DNA of 64,000 nucleotides from Bacteroidales bacterium. GTDB taxonomy: Bacteria; Bacteroidota; Bacteroidia; Bacteroidales; F082. Every line of letters begins with the position of its first letter. Position 1 is the first letter of the stretch. The DNA is taken from assembly GCA_016936505.1 (NCBI GenBank), contig JAFGXS010000006.1:1-64000 (forward strand), given 5' to 3'. Made by a program: the position numbers and the translations under genes. Under the pieces are notes generated by a model. The model did not search any database, was not told where the DNA came from, and worked only from the letters and a program-made list of their open reading frames with translations. Below are positions 37,515-47,785 of this stretch, piece by piece.

Positions 37515-37949
37515 TTATTTCGCGGTCACTTCCAGAGTGCTAATTTTTCTTCCTTCAGATTTTTTGTATTTCACTTTCCGGTCACTGATATAGGCTTTTT
37601 TTGGAGGATCTCCGTACCGTCTTAAATCAAAAAAGTCGCCGCCATTATCCATTCTATACTCAACCATTACCAAAACCACTTTCTTAAAACCTCTTTTAGT
37701 TCCTCTTTTAGTTTCAATAACCCATTTCTTCATGTTATTTTTTCTACCTTCAATAAAAACAGAAGTTTTGCCACTACGACTTTTAATTACCTGAAAAGTT
37801 AACCCCATCTTGTTCAATGCTTCCTGAACCGATGGAACTTCTGTTTTAAACAATTCGTTTGCAATTTCAAGATCAGTTTTTACTTCTTCCTGAGCCTTAA
37901 CTATAAAAGTAGAAAAGATAAAAACTGCTAGTAAAAGAATATTTTTCAT
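37515..37949 (-). CDS. Small secreted protein of unknown function
   Basis: This 144-aa protein has a signal peptide ending near IVKAQ (residue 19) and a basic mature part (about 20% Lys/Arg) with no cysteines. I see no known domain. It is a single gene in the minus strand, upstream of the stretch that holds apbE. Confidence 0.55.
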   Translation of the reverse strand: MKNILLLAVFIFSTFIVKAQEEVKTDLEIANELFKTEVPSVQEALNKMGLTFQVIKSRSGKTSVFIEGRKNNMKKWVIETKRGTKRGFKKVVLVMVEYRMDNGGDFFDLRRYGDPPKKAYISDRKVKYKKSEGRKISTLEVTAK

Positions 37950-38068
37950 TTTATATATTTTTGGATATTCCCCTTTAATCAGTATATAAACAACCTTTCA
38001 TCTGACTGATATATACAGTATTGCCAAATATAAGAAAAATATTTTTTTCAAAAATGAATTTCTCTGAT

Positions 38069-39088
38069 TTACTTGTCCTCGCTTACAATAACTTTTTTGA
38101 AGCCTTCAGTAGCATAGTTATGAAATTTACCGTCCTTACCCGACCAAATGAAAAAGGCTTCCATTTCTGGATGACTTTCTACAAATTCTCTTGCTTTTGG
38201 ATAGCCCATAACCATAAAAGCTGTAGCATAAGCATCAGCCAAAGCTGTATTTTTCATCAAAACAGAAACACTCAACAAAGAGTGCTGAACAGGATAGCCC
38301 GTTGCCGGATCTATGGTATGAGAATATTTAATCCCATTTTTAACATAATACTTCCTATAACTTCCTGATGTAGCTACCGACTGATTTTCGAGTTTTATTA
38401 TCGCTTTAACTGTACGTGGGGCATCAGCATCAGGTGCCGGTTTTTCAATACCAACAAGCCATGGCCCATCAGGTTTCTTACCATGTCCAACAACCTCACC
38501 ACCAATATCAATCAAATAGTTATGAATACCTTTTGATTCAAGATAACGAGCCACAACATCATCAGAATAACCCTGTGCTATTCCGTTGAAATCAATTTGC
38601 ATTCTGGGATCAGCTTTCATAACTTTCCCATCGACAATCTTCATTTTCTGATAGCCTACAAATTGTTTCAGGCTGTCCACAATATGCTGAGTTACATTTT
38701 CACGATTTTCAAAACCAAATCCCCACACTTCCACCAGTGGTCCGACAGTCATATCGAAAGCTCCGTTTGTAGCTTTACTTACTTCCTGAGAGTAATTAAA
38801 ATTCCCTACAAAGTTTGAATCCAGCACAACGGTACTGTCGTCATTGTTTACACGGGAAATAATTGAAGTAGAAACCCACAATGAAACAGATTTGTCAAAA
38901 GCATGCAGAATTGAATCTACTTCAGGATGAAAGTTTCTGTTTTGCTTATCATAATACGTGATGTTATAATATGTTCCCTGGGCACTACCCTGCAAGTTAA
39001 CCCTATGTTCATTTTCAGGAGCACATCCTGTAAAGAAAAAAGAGGTAACAAATATTATTATCAAAGCGGAAATAAAACCTTTTTTCAT
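38069..39088 (-). CDS. apbE: FAD:protein FMN transferase (lipoprotein)
   Basis: This 339-aa lipoprotein (lipobox FFTGC, Cys22) attaches FMN through a phosphodiester bond to Thr of target flavoproteins on the outer side of the membrane. ApbE hallmarks include QGTYYNITYY, VSLWVSTSIISRVN, DFNGIAQGYSDD, NYLIDIGGE, and SHTIDPATGYP near the metal site. The genes for its expected targets NqrB and NqrC, each with an SGAT flavin site, lie directly upstream. A terminator separates it from nqrF, so expression may be partly independent. Confidence 0.95.
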   Translation of the reverse strand: MKKGFISALIIIFVTSFFFTGCAPENEHRVNLQGSAQGTYYNITYYDKQNRNFHPEVDSILHAFDKSVSLWVSTSIISRVNNDDSTVVLDSNFVGNFNYSQEVSKATNGAFDMTVGPLVEVWGFGFENRENVTQHIVDSLKQFVGYQKMKIVDGKVMKADPRMQIDFNGIAQGYSDDVVARYLESKGIHNYLIDIGGEVVGHGKKPDGPWLVGIEKPAPDADAPRTVKAIIKLENQSVATSGSYRKYYVKNGIKYSHTIDPATGYPVQHSLLSVSVLMKNTALADAYATAFMVMGYPKAREFVESHPEMEAFFIWSGKDGKFHNYATEGFKKVIVSEDK

Positions 39089-39162
39089 GATACTTGTTTT
39101 TTGTAATAAACCATACTGAATTCAATAACACGTAAAGAACCAATTTATTTTGGCTCTTCCCT

Positions 39163-39196
39163 AAAAAAAGATGAATGGCCCAGAAGAGCCATTCAT
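39163..39196 (-). terminator. Terminator between nqrF and apbE with an alternative stem
   Basis: On the minus strand the arms at 39188-39196 and 39171-39179 are perfectly complementary over 9 nt with an 8-nt loop, followed by a U run (A tract 39163-39169). A second perfect 9-nt pairing, 39183-39191 with 39151-39159, uses part of the same sequence and can only form if transcription reads through. Confidence 0.75.
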
Positions 39197-39219
39197 ACTT
39201 TTTCATTTTATTTTAATGA

Positions 39220-40479
39220 TTAACCTCCAAAATCGTCGAAGGCGATCATTTCCTGGGGGACTCCCAAATCGTCCAACATTTTCAAAACTGCTGCATTCAT
39301 CATAGGAGGTCCGCAGAGGTAGTATTCAATTTCTTCAGGTTCAGGATGATTAGCCAGATAGCTATCAAAGACTACCTGATGAATAAATCCAGTTTTACCA
39401 TCCCATTTATCTTCAGGTAAAGGTTCGGATAGTGCAATATGAAAATCAAAGTTTTCATTTTCTTTTTCAATTTCTTCAAATTGATCCACATAGAAGAGTT
39501 CCTTCTTTGAACGTCCACCATACCAGAAAGTAGCTTTCCTATCGGTATGCTCGGTTTTAAACAAATGGAAAATGTGTGAACGCATTGGAGCCATACCGGC
39601 ACCACCACCAATAAACATCATTTCACGCTTTGTATCTTTAATAAAGAACTCCCCGTAAGGTCCAGAAATAGTAACTTTATCACCGGGTTTTCTAGAGAAG
39701 ATATAAGATGAACAAACCCCAGGGTTTACATTCATGAAACCATTTTTCTTACGATCCCAGGGCGGAGTAGCTATACGGATATTCAGCATAATTATGTTTC
39801 CTTCGGCAGGATGATTGGCCATAGAATAAGCTCGGAATAATGGCTCTGGATTTTTCATTTTCAGATCCCACATATTAAAGTGATCCCAATCGCCACGGTA
39901 TTCCTCATCAATATCCATATCCTTAAACTCAACTTCAGTTTTAGGAACATCAATCTGGATATAACCGCCTGAACGAAAATCAAGATGTTCTCCTTCAGGA
40001 AGTTTTACTACAAATTCTTTAATAAAGGTAGCTACGTTATTGTTTGAAACTACTTCGCACTCCCATTTCTTAATACCAAAAATTTCTGCCGGAACTTTAA
40101 TTTTCATGTCTTCACGAACCTTCACCTGACATCCCAGACGCCAGTTATCCTGTTGTTCCTTACGGCTAAAAAAGCCTTTTTCAGTGGGCAAAATTGTACC
40201 GCCTCCATCAGTTACCTGAACACGGCACATACCACAGGTTCCACCACCGCCACAAGCTGAAGGAAGAAATACCTTTTCATTAGAAAGAGTACTCAACAGT
40301 GTACTTCCCGGATTTACTTCAATTTCAGTTTCGCCGTTGACAGTAATTTTAACGTTTCCTTTTGGAGTTAATTTTGCTTTAGCAAACAACAGAAGTGCCA
40401 CAAGCAACATAACAATCAAAAGGAAAACCCCGATACTGAGCAATACGATGGTAGTAATTCCAATAGATAATAAAGTCAT
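39220..40479 (-). CDS. nqrF: Na+-translocating NADH:quinone reductase subunit F
   Basis: The ATG at 40479 (419 aa, 13 nt after nqrE) is preferred over an in-frame ATG at 40509 inside nqrE. It is the NADH entry subunit: an N-terminal membrane helix (6-33), a 2Fe-2S ferredoxin domain with Cys76, Cys82, Cys85 and Cys117, then an FAD-binding domain (RAYSMAN) and an NADH-binding domain (GGGAGMAP). It passes electrons from NADH through FAD and 2Fe-2S into the membrane complex. Confidence 0.96.
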   Translation of the reverse strand: MTLLSIGITTIVLLSIGVFLLIVMLLVALLLFAKAKLTPKGNVKITVNGETEIEVNPGSTLLSTLSNEKVFLPSACGGGGTCGMCRVQVTDGGGTILPTEKGFFSRKEQQDNWRLGCQVKVREDMKIKVPAEIFGIKKWECEVVSNNNVATFIKEFVVKLPEGEHLDFRSGGYIQIDVPKTEVEFKDMDIDEEYRGDWDHFNMWDLKMKNPEPLFRAYSMANHPAEGNIIMLNIRIATPPWDRKKNGFMNVNPGVCSSYIFSRKPGDKVTISGPYGEFFIKDTKREMMFIGGGAGMAPMRSHIFHLFKTEHTDRKATFWYGGRSKKELFYVDQFEEIEKENENFDFHIALSEPLPEDKWDGKTGFIHQVVFDSYLANHPEPEEIEYYLCGPPMMNAAVLKMLDDLGVPQEMIAFDDFGG

Positions 40480-40492
40480 CTTGTTATCTTTT

Positions 40493-41110
40493 TTATAATT
40501 TAATTCCAAGGAAGCTCATAAAGGCAATCCCCATAAGTCCTGTCAAAATAAATGTAATTCCAATTCCTCTCAATGCCGGCGGAACATTTGAATAACGAAT
40601 CTTTTCACGAATGGCTGCAATAGCAACAATAGCTAGGAACCAGCCAAAACCTGAGCCAAGACCAAAAGCAGTAGCTTGTCCCAAGCTGGGGTAATCGCGT
40701 TCCTGCATAAACAATGATCCACCAAGAATAGCACAGTTTACAGCAATCAATGGGAGGAAAATACCCAATGAATTGTAAAGGCTGGGGGAGAATTTCTCAA
40801 CCACCATTTCTACCAACTGTGTCATAGCAGCTATAACTGCAATAAAAATGATAAAGCTCAAAAAGCTCAAATCAAGGTTTGCAAATGCAGGACTAACCCA
40901 TTCCAAAGCACCCGGTTTCAGAATATACTGGTTTAACAGATAGTTCACCGGAACTGTAATACCTAAAACAAAGGTTACAGCCGCGCCCAATCCGATTGAG
41001 GTATCAACGGTTTTTGAGACAGCAAGGAAAGAACACATGCCCAGGAAATAGGCAAACACCATGTTGTCAACAAAAATCGATTTTATAAATATGTTAAAAA
41101 TCTCTTGCAT
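40493..41110 (-). CDS. nqrE: Na+-translocating NADH:quinone reductase subunit E
   Basis: This 205-aa protein has six membrane helices. NqrE and NqrD are related and together hold a metal (2Fe-2S) centre in the membrane. Typical stretches are [15 protein letters not shown], the [11 protein letters not shown] loop with a conserved Cys, and [17 protein letters not shown] at the end. It is co-transcribed after nqrD with a 23-nt gap. Confidence 0.95.
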   Translation of the reverse strand: MQEIFNIFIKSIFVDNMVFAYFLGMCSFLAVSKTVDTSIGLGAAVTFVLGITVPVNYLLNQYILKPGALEWVSPAFANLDLSFLSFIIFIAVIAAMTQLVEMVVEKFSPSLYNSLGIFLPLIAVNCAILGGSLFMQERDYPSLGQATAFGLGSGFGWFLAIVAIAAIREKIRYSNVPPALRGIGITFILTGLMGIAFMSFLGIKL

Positions 41111-41133
41111 AGTCTTGTATCTTTAACTTAATA

Positions 41134-41790
41134 CTATTTGTCTTCTAATAATTCTCTGTTATAATATCGCTGTACCCAGATAATCACACCCACGGTAATC
41201 AGAGCCATTGGAGGCAAAATCATCATTCCATTGTTTTCATATCCTGCATGATAGAGGCTCTGAGGAACAACTTCATAACCAAGAATGGTTCCTGAACCAA
41301 AGAGTTCTCTAAAGAATGCAACAATGAGCAGAATCAGTCCGTATCCCAAACCATTACCAATACCATCAAGGAAAGAAGGCCAGGGTTTATTACCCATAGC
41401 AAATGCTTCCAAACGTCCCATAATGATACAGTTGGTAATAATCAAACCAACGAAAACCGAAAGCTGTTTACTAACGTCATAAACAAAAGCTTTTAATATC
41501 TGGTCCACAAGAATTACCAGTGCGGCAACTACAACCAATTGCACAATGATACGGATACGTGGTGGAATTCCGTTACGTAACAGCGAAATCACCAGGTTAG
41601 AAAAACCGGTAACAATCATTACAGCCAGGGCCATAACCAGAGCAGGTTTCATTTTAGCTGTTACAGCCAATGCAGAACAAATACCCAAAACCTGAACAGT
41701 AATAGGATTGTTCATATTTACAGGCCCTGTCAGCAGCTTAATATTTTTAGCTGAAAACAAAGGCTCTTTTTCCATTTTTTCTGTACTCAT
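41134..41790 (-). CDS. nqrD: Na+-translocating NADH:quinone reductase subunit D
   Basis: This 218-aa membrane protein has six helices. The paired cysteines of NqrD (LGICSALAVT and TNCIIMGRLEAFAM) match the membrane metal site shared with NqrE. It lies between nqrC and nqrE with short gaps. Confidence 0.95.
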   Translation of the reverse strand: MSTEKMEKEPLFSAKNIKLLTGPVNMNNPITVQVLGICSALAVTAKMKPALVMALAVMIVTGFSNLVISLLRNGIPPRIRIIVQLVVVAALVILVDQILKAFVYDVSKQLSVFVGLIITNCIIMGRLEAFAMGNKPWPSFLDGIGNGLGYGLILLIVAFFRELFGSGTILGYEVVPQSLYHAGYENNGMMILPPMALITVGVIIWVQRYYNRELLEDK

Positions 41791-41800
41791 CTCCTAAATC

Positions 41801-42538
41801 TTATCTGTTTTTCTCAATATAGGGTAAATAAATCCCCAAAACATTTTTTAGCATATCGTTAACACCGTTACTGGTCAATGTAGCGCCAGATAAAGCATCA
41901 ACACCATGGATACGGTCACCGGCAGGCAGTTTTTGAATACCACCTTTCACTACTTCAATTGAGGTAAATTTACCCTCATTATCAAAGATTTTTTTGCCAA
42001 TAAACTGATCCTTAAATTTATCCGATTTAATTTCACCACCCAAACCAGGGGTTTCAGATGCATCGCCAAAATAAACCCCGATCACAGTGTTTAAATCTGA
42101 TGACAGTGCAATATTTCCCCAGATAGCTCCCCACAAACCGGTTCCTCTCATTGGAAAAATATAAATCTTCTGCCCTTCTTTTTCAGCTATATAAACCGGA
42201 AGTTGAAAAGGCTTATTGTGTGCTTTGTTGTACAACTCTACTTTCATATCCAGATTAAATGCCTGAGCCTTATCTTTCTGATTCTGAGTATAACTATTAA
42301 CCACCTCACCTTTTGCATTAACTACCTGCTCGTCAACAATATATTTATCAAAATAAGGAATAGCATTGTTTGCATTCACTCCCTCAACACGGGCAGCAGA
42401 CAGGATTCCTTCCATTTTGTCAATAGCTTTATTCCTTTCCTGAAAAGGCTTCAACAATACAGAAGCCAGTGAAAGAAAGGCTGCAGCTAAAACAACAAGA
42501 ATGGCTGCATATCTGAAAATATAACCATTTGAATACAT
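41801..42538 (-). CDS. nqrC: Na+-translocating NADH:quinone reductase subunit C
   Basis: This 245-aa protein has one N-terminal membrane helix (about 8-28) and a periplasmic FMN-binding domain. The covalent FMN site is the SGAT motif at 217-220 (Thr220), which needs ApbE for flavin attachment; apbE lies downstream. The stretch ETPGLGGEI is also typical of the family. Confidence 0.95.
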   Translation of the reverse strand: MYSNGYIFRYAAILVVLAAAFLSLASVLLKPFQERNKAIDKMEGILSAARVEGVNANNAIPYFDKYIVDEQVVNAKGEVVNSYTQNQKDKAQAFNLDMKVELYNKAHNKPFQLPVYIAEKEGQKIYIFPMRGTGLWGAIWGNIALSSDLNTVIGVYFGDASETPGLGGEIKSDKFKDQFIGKKIFDNEGKFTSIEVVKGGIQKLPAGDRIHGVDALSGATLTSNGVNDMLKNVLGIYLPYIEKNR

Positions 42539-42551
42539 AATCTTACCTTTC

Positions 42552-43700
42552 TTATTTATTTACGGCAACTGTTGCCCTTTTTAAACGTCTTTTAATATTG
42601 GACTGAACCACCAGGTGATCAATAAACGGAGCAAAGGCATTCATCAAGAGAATAGACAACATCACTCCTTCCGGATATCCGGGGTTAATAACCCGGATCA
42701 GAACCGCTATAAAACCAATAAGGAAGCCATAAATGTACTTTCCCTTAGTTGTTTGCGACGATGTTACAGGATCTGTTGCCATAAACACTGCCCCGAAAGC
42801 AAAGCCACCCATGATAAAGTGTTGCCAGAATGGAATTTCCATATATGTATTGGCACCCCACAGATTAAATAACAAACCCATTACTGCACCACCGGCAAAT
42901 ACTGAAACCATAACCCGCCAACTGGCTACTCCGGTTAACAATAAAATTACTGCTCCCACCAGAATCCAGAAAGTAGATGTTTCACCTACTGAACCCGGTA
43001 TGTAACCAAAAAACATATCATGTGCCGATGGTAAATCCTTAAGATTACCTACAAGTGCGTTACCCAATGGAGTTGCTCCGGAGAATGTATCAGGTTTATC
43101 TGCAATCCAAACTTTATCTCCTGACATATTACCAGGATAAGCGAAGAAGATAAAAGCACGGGCGGTCAAAGCAGGGTTAAACACGTTCATTCCAGTACCA
43201 CCAAATACTTCTTTACCAAAAATCACTGCAAATGCCACTCCAATAGCCAACTGCCACAGAGGCAAGTCCGGCGGAACAATCAAAGGGATCAACATACCGG
43301 ACACAAGAAATCCTTCGTTAACTTCTTCATGACGAATTTGTGCAAATAAAAATTCAATACCCAGTCCCACACCATAGGAAACAACAATTAATGGCAAAAC
43401 TTTCATAAGACCATATGTAATATTGGTCAAAAAGTCAACTGTTTGCCCATGAGACAGGTAATGTTCATAACCCACGTTCCAGGTTCCGAAAATAAGTGCA
43501 GGAATCATAGCAATGATAACCGTAAACATGAAACGTTTCATATCTACTGCATCTCTGATATGCGCACCTGTTTTCGCTGTAGTATTTGGAACAAAAAGAA
43601 AAGTTTCAAATGCATCAAAAGTTGATTCCAACTTATGCAACTTTCCACCTTTCTGAAATTTGGGCTTTTGTTTATCTAAAAATTTTCTCAGCGCTTTCAT
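42552..43700 (-). CDS. nqrB: Na+-translocating NADH:quinone reductase subunit B
   Basis: This 382-aa membrane subunit has about ten helices. The covalent FMN site is SGAT at 207-210 (Thr210) in a DTFSGATPL setting. Conserved stretches are FGKEVFGGTGMNVFNPAL and MATDPVTSSQT. NqrB also takes part in the quinone site and Na+ channel. It follows nqrA with a 26-nt gap. Confidence 0.96.
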   Translation of the reverse strand: MKALRKFLDKQKPKFQKGGKLHKLESTFDAFETFLFVPNTTAKTGAHIRDAVDMKRFMFTVIIAMIPALIFGTWNVGYEHYLSHGQTVDFLTNITYGLMKVLPLIVVSYGVGLGIEFLFAQIRHEEVNEGFLVSGMLIPLIVPPDLPLWQLAIGVAFAVIFGKEVFGGTGMNVFNPALTARAFIFFAYPGNMSGDKVWIADKPDTFSGATPLGNALVGNLKDLPSAHDMFFGYIPGSVGETSTFWILVGAVILLLTGVASWRVMVSVFAGGAVMGLLFNLWGANTYMEIPFWQHFIMGGFAFGAVFMATDPVTSSQTTKGKYIYGFLIGFIAVLIRVINPGYPEGVMLSILLMNAFAPFIDHLVVQSNIKRRLKRATVAVNK

Positions 43701-43726
43701 GCGAATATTTTGAATTTCTGATTTTA

Positions 43727-45076
43727 TTAACTCATTTCTTTACGCATCAGATCCAGTCCTTCGCGAACCACTTTCTGGATTTCCGTTTTGGAAACATCCA
43801 CCACTTCACAAAGAGCAAAATCTTCTTCATCCACTTCATAGATCCCCAGGTTTTCCATCAGATCAATGTCCTGAACCATAATAGCTTTAATCAGTTGCAT
43901 CGGGTAAATATCAAAAGGAAATACCTTTTCGAAAATACCTGTAGCAACAAATGCTCTTGGTCCTCCGTGAACATTAGAATCGAGGCGGTATTTTTTGTTA
44001 GGAAACAGGAATGAAGGGAAGGTTTTAGAAATACTGAATTTACTGAATCCAGGAGCAAGCCAGCCCATAAATTCATAGTAATCGCCTTCAGGAATTACGG
44101 TAACATGTGAGTTATAAAACCCTACAAAGCCATCCTTTTCAATAACACTTCCTGTCAGTACGTTTCCACTGATGTAACGCAGGTTTCCCTCCTTAACATT
44201 ATCCTGAAGCATATGGGTAACTGAAGCTCCTTTACGTGTTTTATAATAACGGGGATTTTTAACTTCAGAACCTGTTAAAGCAACCATACAGGAAGAATCA
44301 TACTGTCCTGTTAAAAACAAACGTCCGACAGTCAATACATCCTGAGCAGAAATATACCAAACCACTTCCCCTTTATTTAAGGGATCTATGCGGCTGATGT
44401 GAACACTCACATTTCCTGAAGGATGTGGTCCCTGGAAAGTGTTAATCTGAACATTTTTTGCTTCCAGAAATTCTTTTGATAAAGTTTTTTTCTTGTGTAC
44501 ATTCAAATGTACTTTACCGCTGGTGAGTTTGGTCAAAGCATCCAAACCTGCCTGAAATTCTTTTCCATAGCCATGCAGGAAAAGATCGAAATCGGGAGCC
44601 AGGGGAGCACTGTCAAATGCAGAAACAAAAATTGCCTTAGGCACATCTACTGACTTGGCAATAGTTGAATAAGGTCTTTGGCGCAATACGGGCCAAACAC
44701 CACTTTTCAGCATTTTTTCAACAACATCCTCGCGTTTTAATGAGGCAATATCAGATTTTCCAAAATCCAACGACTCATTTTTACCATCCGATTCAACAAC
44801 AACTTCCAGGATTTTTCTTTTCTCTCCCCTTCTGATATCCAAAACTTTTCCACTAACCGGTGAAGTAAAATAAATTTCATCACGGTATTTATCGAAAAAT
44901 AATGGGGTTCCAGCCTTAACTTCATCACCAACTTTAACCAACATTTTCGGAAAACAGCCAACAAAGTCATCAGGCCTCAACGCAAACAGACGGGAATTCA
45001 GGTCAACAACGGTTTTCTCAGCCCCTCCTAACAACTTAATATCGAGGCCTTTCTTGATAGAATAGATAGTTGACAT
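43727..45076 (-). CDS. nqrA: Na+-translocating NADH:quinone reductase subunit A
   Basis: This 449-aa peripheral subunit on the cytosolic side leads the nqrABCDEF operon. It has the RnfC-like start KKGLDIKLLGGAEK and the biotin/lipoyl-like fold KVGDEVKAGTPLFFDK, and ends in a helical segment. The gap upstream (45077-45262) must hold the operon promoter; I found no good TAnnTTTG there. Confidence 0.95.
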   Translation of the reverse strand: MSTIYSIKKGLDIKLLGGAEKTVVDLNSRLFALRPDDFVGCFPKMLVKVGDEVKAGTPLFFDKYRDEIYFTSPVSGKVLDIRRGEKRKILEVVVESDGKNESLDFGKSDIASLKREDVVEKMLKSGVWPVLRQRPYSTIAKSVDVPKAIFVSAFDSAPLAPDFDLFLHGYGKEFQAGLDALTKLTSGKVHLNVHKKKTLSKEFLEAKNVQINTFQGPHPSGNVSVHISRIDPLNKGEVVWYISAQDVLTVGRLFLTGQYDSSCMVALTGSEVKNPRYYKTRKGASVTHMLQDNVKEGNLRYISGNVLTGSVIEKDGFVGFYNSHVTVIPEGDYYEFMGWLAPGFSKFSISKTFPSFLFPNKKYRLDSNVHGGPRAFVATGIFEKVFPFDIYPMQLIKAIMVQDIDLMENLGIYEVDEEDFALCEVVDVSKTEIQKVVREGLDLMRKEMS

Positions 45077-45223
45077 ATATAAATAAATTCATGTTAAATT
45101 TCGGCATGCAAGTTAAATATTTCACAGCTAATAATTCATAATAAAACTAAAAAAAATTTAAATGGAATTATGGAACCTGAACAATCAGAGTTTTATGCTC
45201 ATTTTATGCAGTTGAAATAATTC

Positions 45224-45231
45224 TATATTTG
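45224..45231 (+). promoter_or_regulatory. -7 box (TATATTTG) of the T9SS plug-domain gene
   Basis: A perfect TAnnTTTG match 31 nt before the ATG at 45263. No good -33 element. Confidence 0.45.
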
Positions 45232-45262
45232 TGAAAAAAGATACTGACCCTATTTTTCGTAT

Positions 45263-46534
45263 ATGTTGAAAATACCTAAACTCACTTTTATTCTTATTCT
45301 GATTATTTTCGGGCTGAAAACATATGGAAATGAACCGGAAAATCAAAGTAAGGTGTATGACCCAAATATTGTTACAGTTCAATTATATCCAGTAGGCGAA
45401 CCACTAAAAGATCCTATTATTGAACTTAATTCCGGTCAGCAACTACAGCTTTCTTTTGATGATCTGAGTAATCAATATGCGACCTATCAGTATTCATGGA
45501 TACATTGCTCTGCTGACTGGAACAGTTCACAACTTCAACCTATTGATTACACCCAGGGATTTTTCACAGAAAACATCACCAATTACCAATTCTCATTCAA
45601 TACACTTACAGGATATGTGCATTACCAACTAACATTTCCAACTACCGAAATGAGCCCCAAAATTTCCGGAAATTATATACTTCAGGTTTTCAGAAACGAT
45701 AACGGACATAAACAACTCGTCATAACCCGTCGTTTTTTTGTTGTGAACGAACAAGTTACCATTCAATGTCAGGAAAGTAGAGATATGATTAATCTGGCCG
45801 ACAATCAAAAACGTCAGCAAATAACACTGACCTGCAATACACCGAATACATTTTCTGACGAACCACAGCAAAGGTTCAAAGTTGATATTCAGCAAAACGG
45901 CCGTTGGGACAATGCCAAAATAGATCTGAAGCCTTCAGCTGTTTCACCAAACACATTATACTTCGATTATCCTGAAGGTATTATTTTTAACGGAGGCAAT
46001 GAACCAAGGTTTTTTGATATGAAGAGTTACAGATACCTGGCTCAAAACATTGCAAAAATAACTCATGAGACCAACTATTATAATGTTTGGCTTCACACCG
46101 GATTTCCCCGGACAGGACAGCCCTATGAAACTTACAGTAACATCAACGGCCGCGAAATGATTACTGCACGAAGCGATCAAAATCCTTCAACAGAAGGAGA
46201 TTATGCCATTGTAACTTTTACATTAAAAATGCCTCAAATTCCAAATGCTTCTGTTTATATTCTCGGTCAGCTTACAGGTTGGACCTACAGCGATGAAAAC
46301 AAAATGGAATATAACAAAACCACACAGGAATACGAAGGCAAATTGTTTCTGAAACAAGGTTATTATGAATACTGGTTCTCGGTAATAAGAAATGGGGATA
46401 CCGCAGGAAATATTGGCACAATTGAAGGAAATCACTGGCAAACCAACAATACATATATTGTATATGTGTATTACCACAACCGATTGCCGGAATATGACAG
46501 GCTGGTAGGGATTCAGACATTAACAGCCCAATAA
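45263..46534 (+). CDS. T9SS plug-domain protein (DUF5103)
   Basis: This 423-aa protein has a signal peptide (1-22) and beta-rich domains. The stretches PIIELNSGQQLQLSFDDL, YQYSWIHCSADW, VFRNDNGHKQLVITRRFFV and IFNGGNEPRFFDMKSYRYL are characteristic of DUF5103. One member (the Plug protein) blocks the idle SprA translocon of type IX secretion. Residues about 310-400 look like a carbohydrate-binding E-set fold (SVYILGQLTGW). It is likely periplasmic or at the outer membrane, and is co-transcribed with the next unknown gene. Confidence 0.85.
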   Translation: MLKIPKLTFILILIIFGLKTYGNEPENQSKVYDPNIVTVQLYPVGEPLKDPIIELNSGQQLQLSFDDLSNQYATYQYSWIHCSADWNSSQLQPIDYTQGFFTENITNYQFSFNTLTGYVHYQLTFPTTEMSPKISGNYILQVFRNDNGHKQLVITRRFFVVNEQVTIQCQESRDMINLADNQKRQQITLTCNTPNTFSDEPQQRFKVDIQQNGRWDNAKIDLKPSAVSPNTLYFDYPEGIIFNGGNEPRFFDMKSYRYLAQNIAKITHETNYYNVWLHTGFPRTGQPYETYSNINGREMITARSDQNPSTEGDYAIVTFTLKMPQIPNASVYILGQLTGWTYSDENKMEYNKTTQEYEGKLFLKQGYYEYWFSVIRNGDTAGNIGTIEGNHWQTNNTYIVYVYYHNRLPEYDRLVGIQTLTAQ

Positions 46535-46536
46535 AG

Positions 46537-47706
46537 ATGATTAAAAAGGGTTTTCTTTTAATTACCATATTATTAATACAGAATCTTCTCTTTGCACAGG
46601 ATATACATATTCTGGAAAAGATTGATTCGTTGCAATCCAGAGGTAACGGATTTTACACAAGAGGATTATTTCCATCTCAGATGGGGCTGGTAGGTGGTAG
46701 AAAAATGTACGAAGACAATAATATCTTCTTTACGGCACTTACCCTATACACCCTACAATCTATTAAAAACCAATTTAGTATAAAAGGAAAATTTTTAATT
46801 AGCAATATGAGTGGGTGTGCCAAAAATTTATATCCTCTCTACCAAAATCGGCAATGGGGACCAACATATAATTTTTATCAGACACATCCTGATAGGCCAT
46901 TTCCCGGTTTAAAAATTCTATCAGGGATGAAAAAGTTTCGTTTGGCAGATGATCTGGATGATACAAGCATAATATATCTGCTACTACACACCAACGATAG
47001 CCTGAATGCTGCGGTAAAGAAACGAATGGAAGCCCAGGCTAAAAGTCCGAAGAAGGTTACCTCAACATTCAAAAAATACAGAAATTATAAAGCCTATCGC
47101 ACCTGGTTTGCACACAAAATGAAACAGGACATGGATATTTGTGTAATGTCGAATGCACTTCTTTTTGTTATTAGAAAAGGTTTGCCACTTGACAGCACTG
47201 ATTCCTGTACCATTACACTGATCAAAAAAATGGTGAACGAAAATGAAATTATGAAACACGGTTATATTGTTTCTTCTCATTATCAGAAAAGCCCCGTGAT
47301 TCTCTACCATTTGTCCCGCCTAATTTCTGTTGCAAATAATCCGGAACTTAATGGTTTAATTCCTAAAATCGTTACCGATTTGAAATATGAACTTAAGATT
47401 TCCAAGAATGCAATGGATCGGGTTATTTTAATCAGCTCTCTTTATCGTTTACACCAAAAAGTAGATTTCTCATTTAGTTACAATAACCTTAATAAAGCCA
47501 TGCAATCTTTTTATTGGTTTATGGCAAACCCTTTTAGTGGAAGCAATGTAACCATAAAAAGGATTATAGGCCGTAAAGGATTATTAAACTTCGAGTATAA
47601 AAGTGAAGCCTATTACTGGAGCCTCGTTCTGGAACTACAAAGTTTAACAGGAGCAAAAATTAATTATGGTAGTAATTTTGAAGAAACAGTGATGATAAAA
47701 AACTAA
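46537..47706 (+). CDS. Exported protein of unknown function with a DxDDT motif
   Basis: This 389-aa protein has a signal peptide ending near LLFAQ (residue 21) and a mature part that looks all-helical, like an alpha/alpha toroid. DLDDTS at 139-144, before a hydrophobic helix, copies the DxDD acid motif of class II terpene cyclases. However, those are cytosolic or inner-membrane enzymes and other conserved motifs are not apparent. It starts 2 nt after the T9SS plug gene, so a role at the cell envelope is more likely. I cannot name a family. Confidence 0.55.
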   Translation: MIKKGFLLITILLIQNLLFAQDIHILEKIDSLQSRGNGFYTRGLFPSQMGLVGGRKMYEDNNIFFTALTLYTLQSIKNQFSIKGKFLISNMSGCAKNLYPLYQNRQWGPTYNFYQTHPDRPFPGLKILSGMKKFRLADDLDDTSIIYLLLHTNDSLNAAVKKRMEAQAKSPKKVTSTFKKYRNYKAYRTWFAHKMKQDMDICVMSNALLFVIRKGLPLDSTDSCTITLIKKMVNENEIMKHGYIVSSHYQKSPVILYHLSRLISVANNPELNGLIPKIVTDLKYELKISKNAMDRVILISSLYRLHQKVDFSFSYNNLNKAMQSFYWFMANPFSGSNVTIKRIIGRKGLLNFEYKSEAYYWSLVLELQSLTGAKINYGSNFEETVMIKN

Positions 47707-47777
47707 AGATGATTTAATTCAGGTAAGATATCTATTATTATTTCTACAAATAACTGTTTATCAACATATAGCAAATA

Positions 47778-47785
47778 TACATTTG
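47778..47785 (+). promoter_or_regulatory. -7 box (TACATTTG) of the BASS-plsC unit
   Basis: A perfect TAnnTTTG match 49 nt before the ATG at 47835. A five-codon reading frame (47811-47828) lies between box and gene. Confidence 0.45.
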
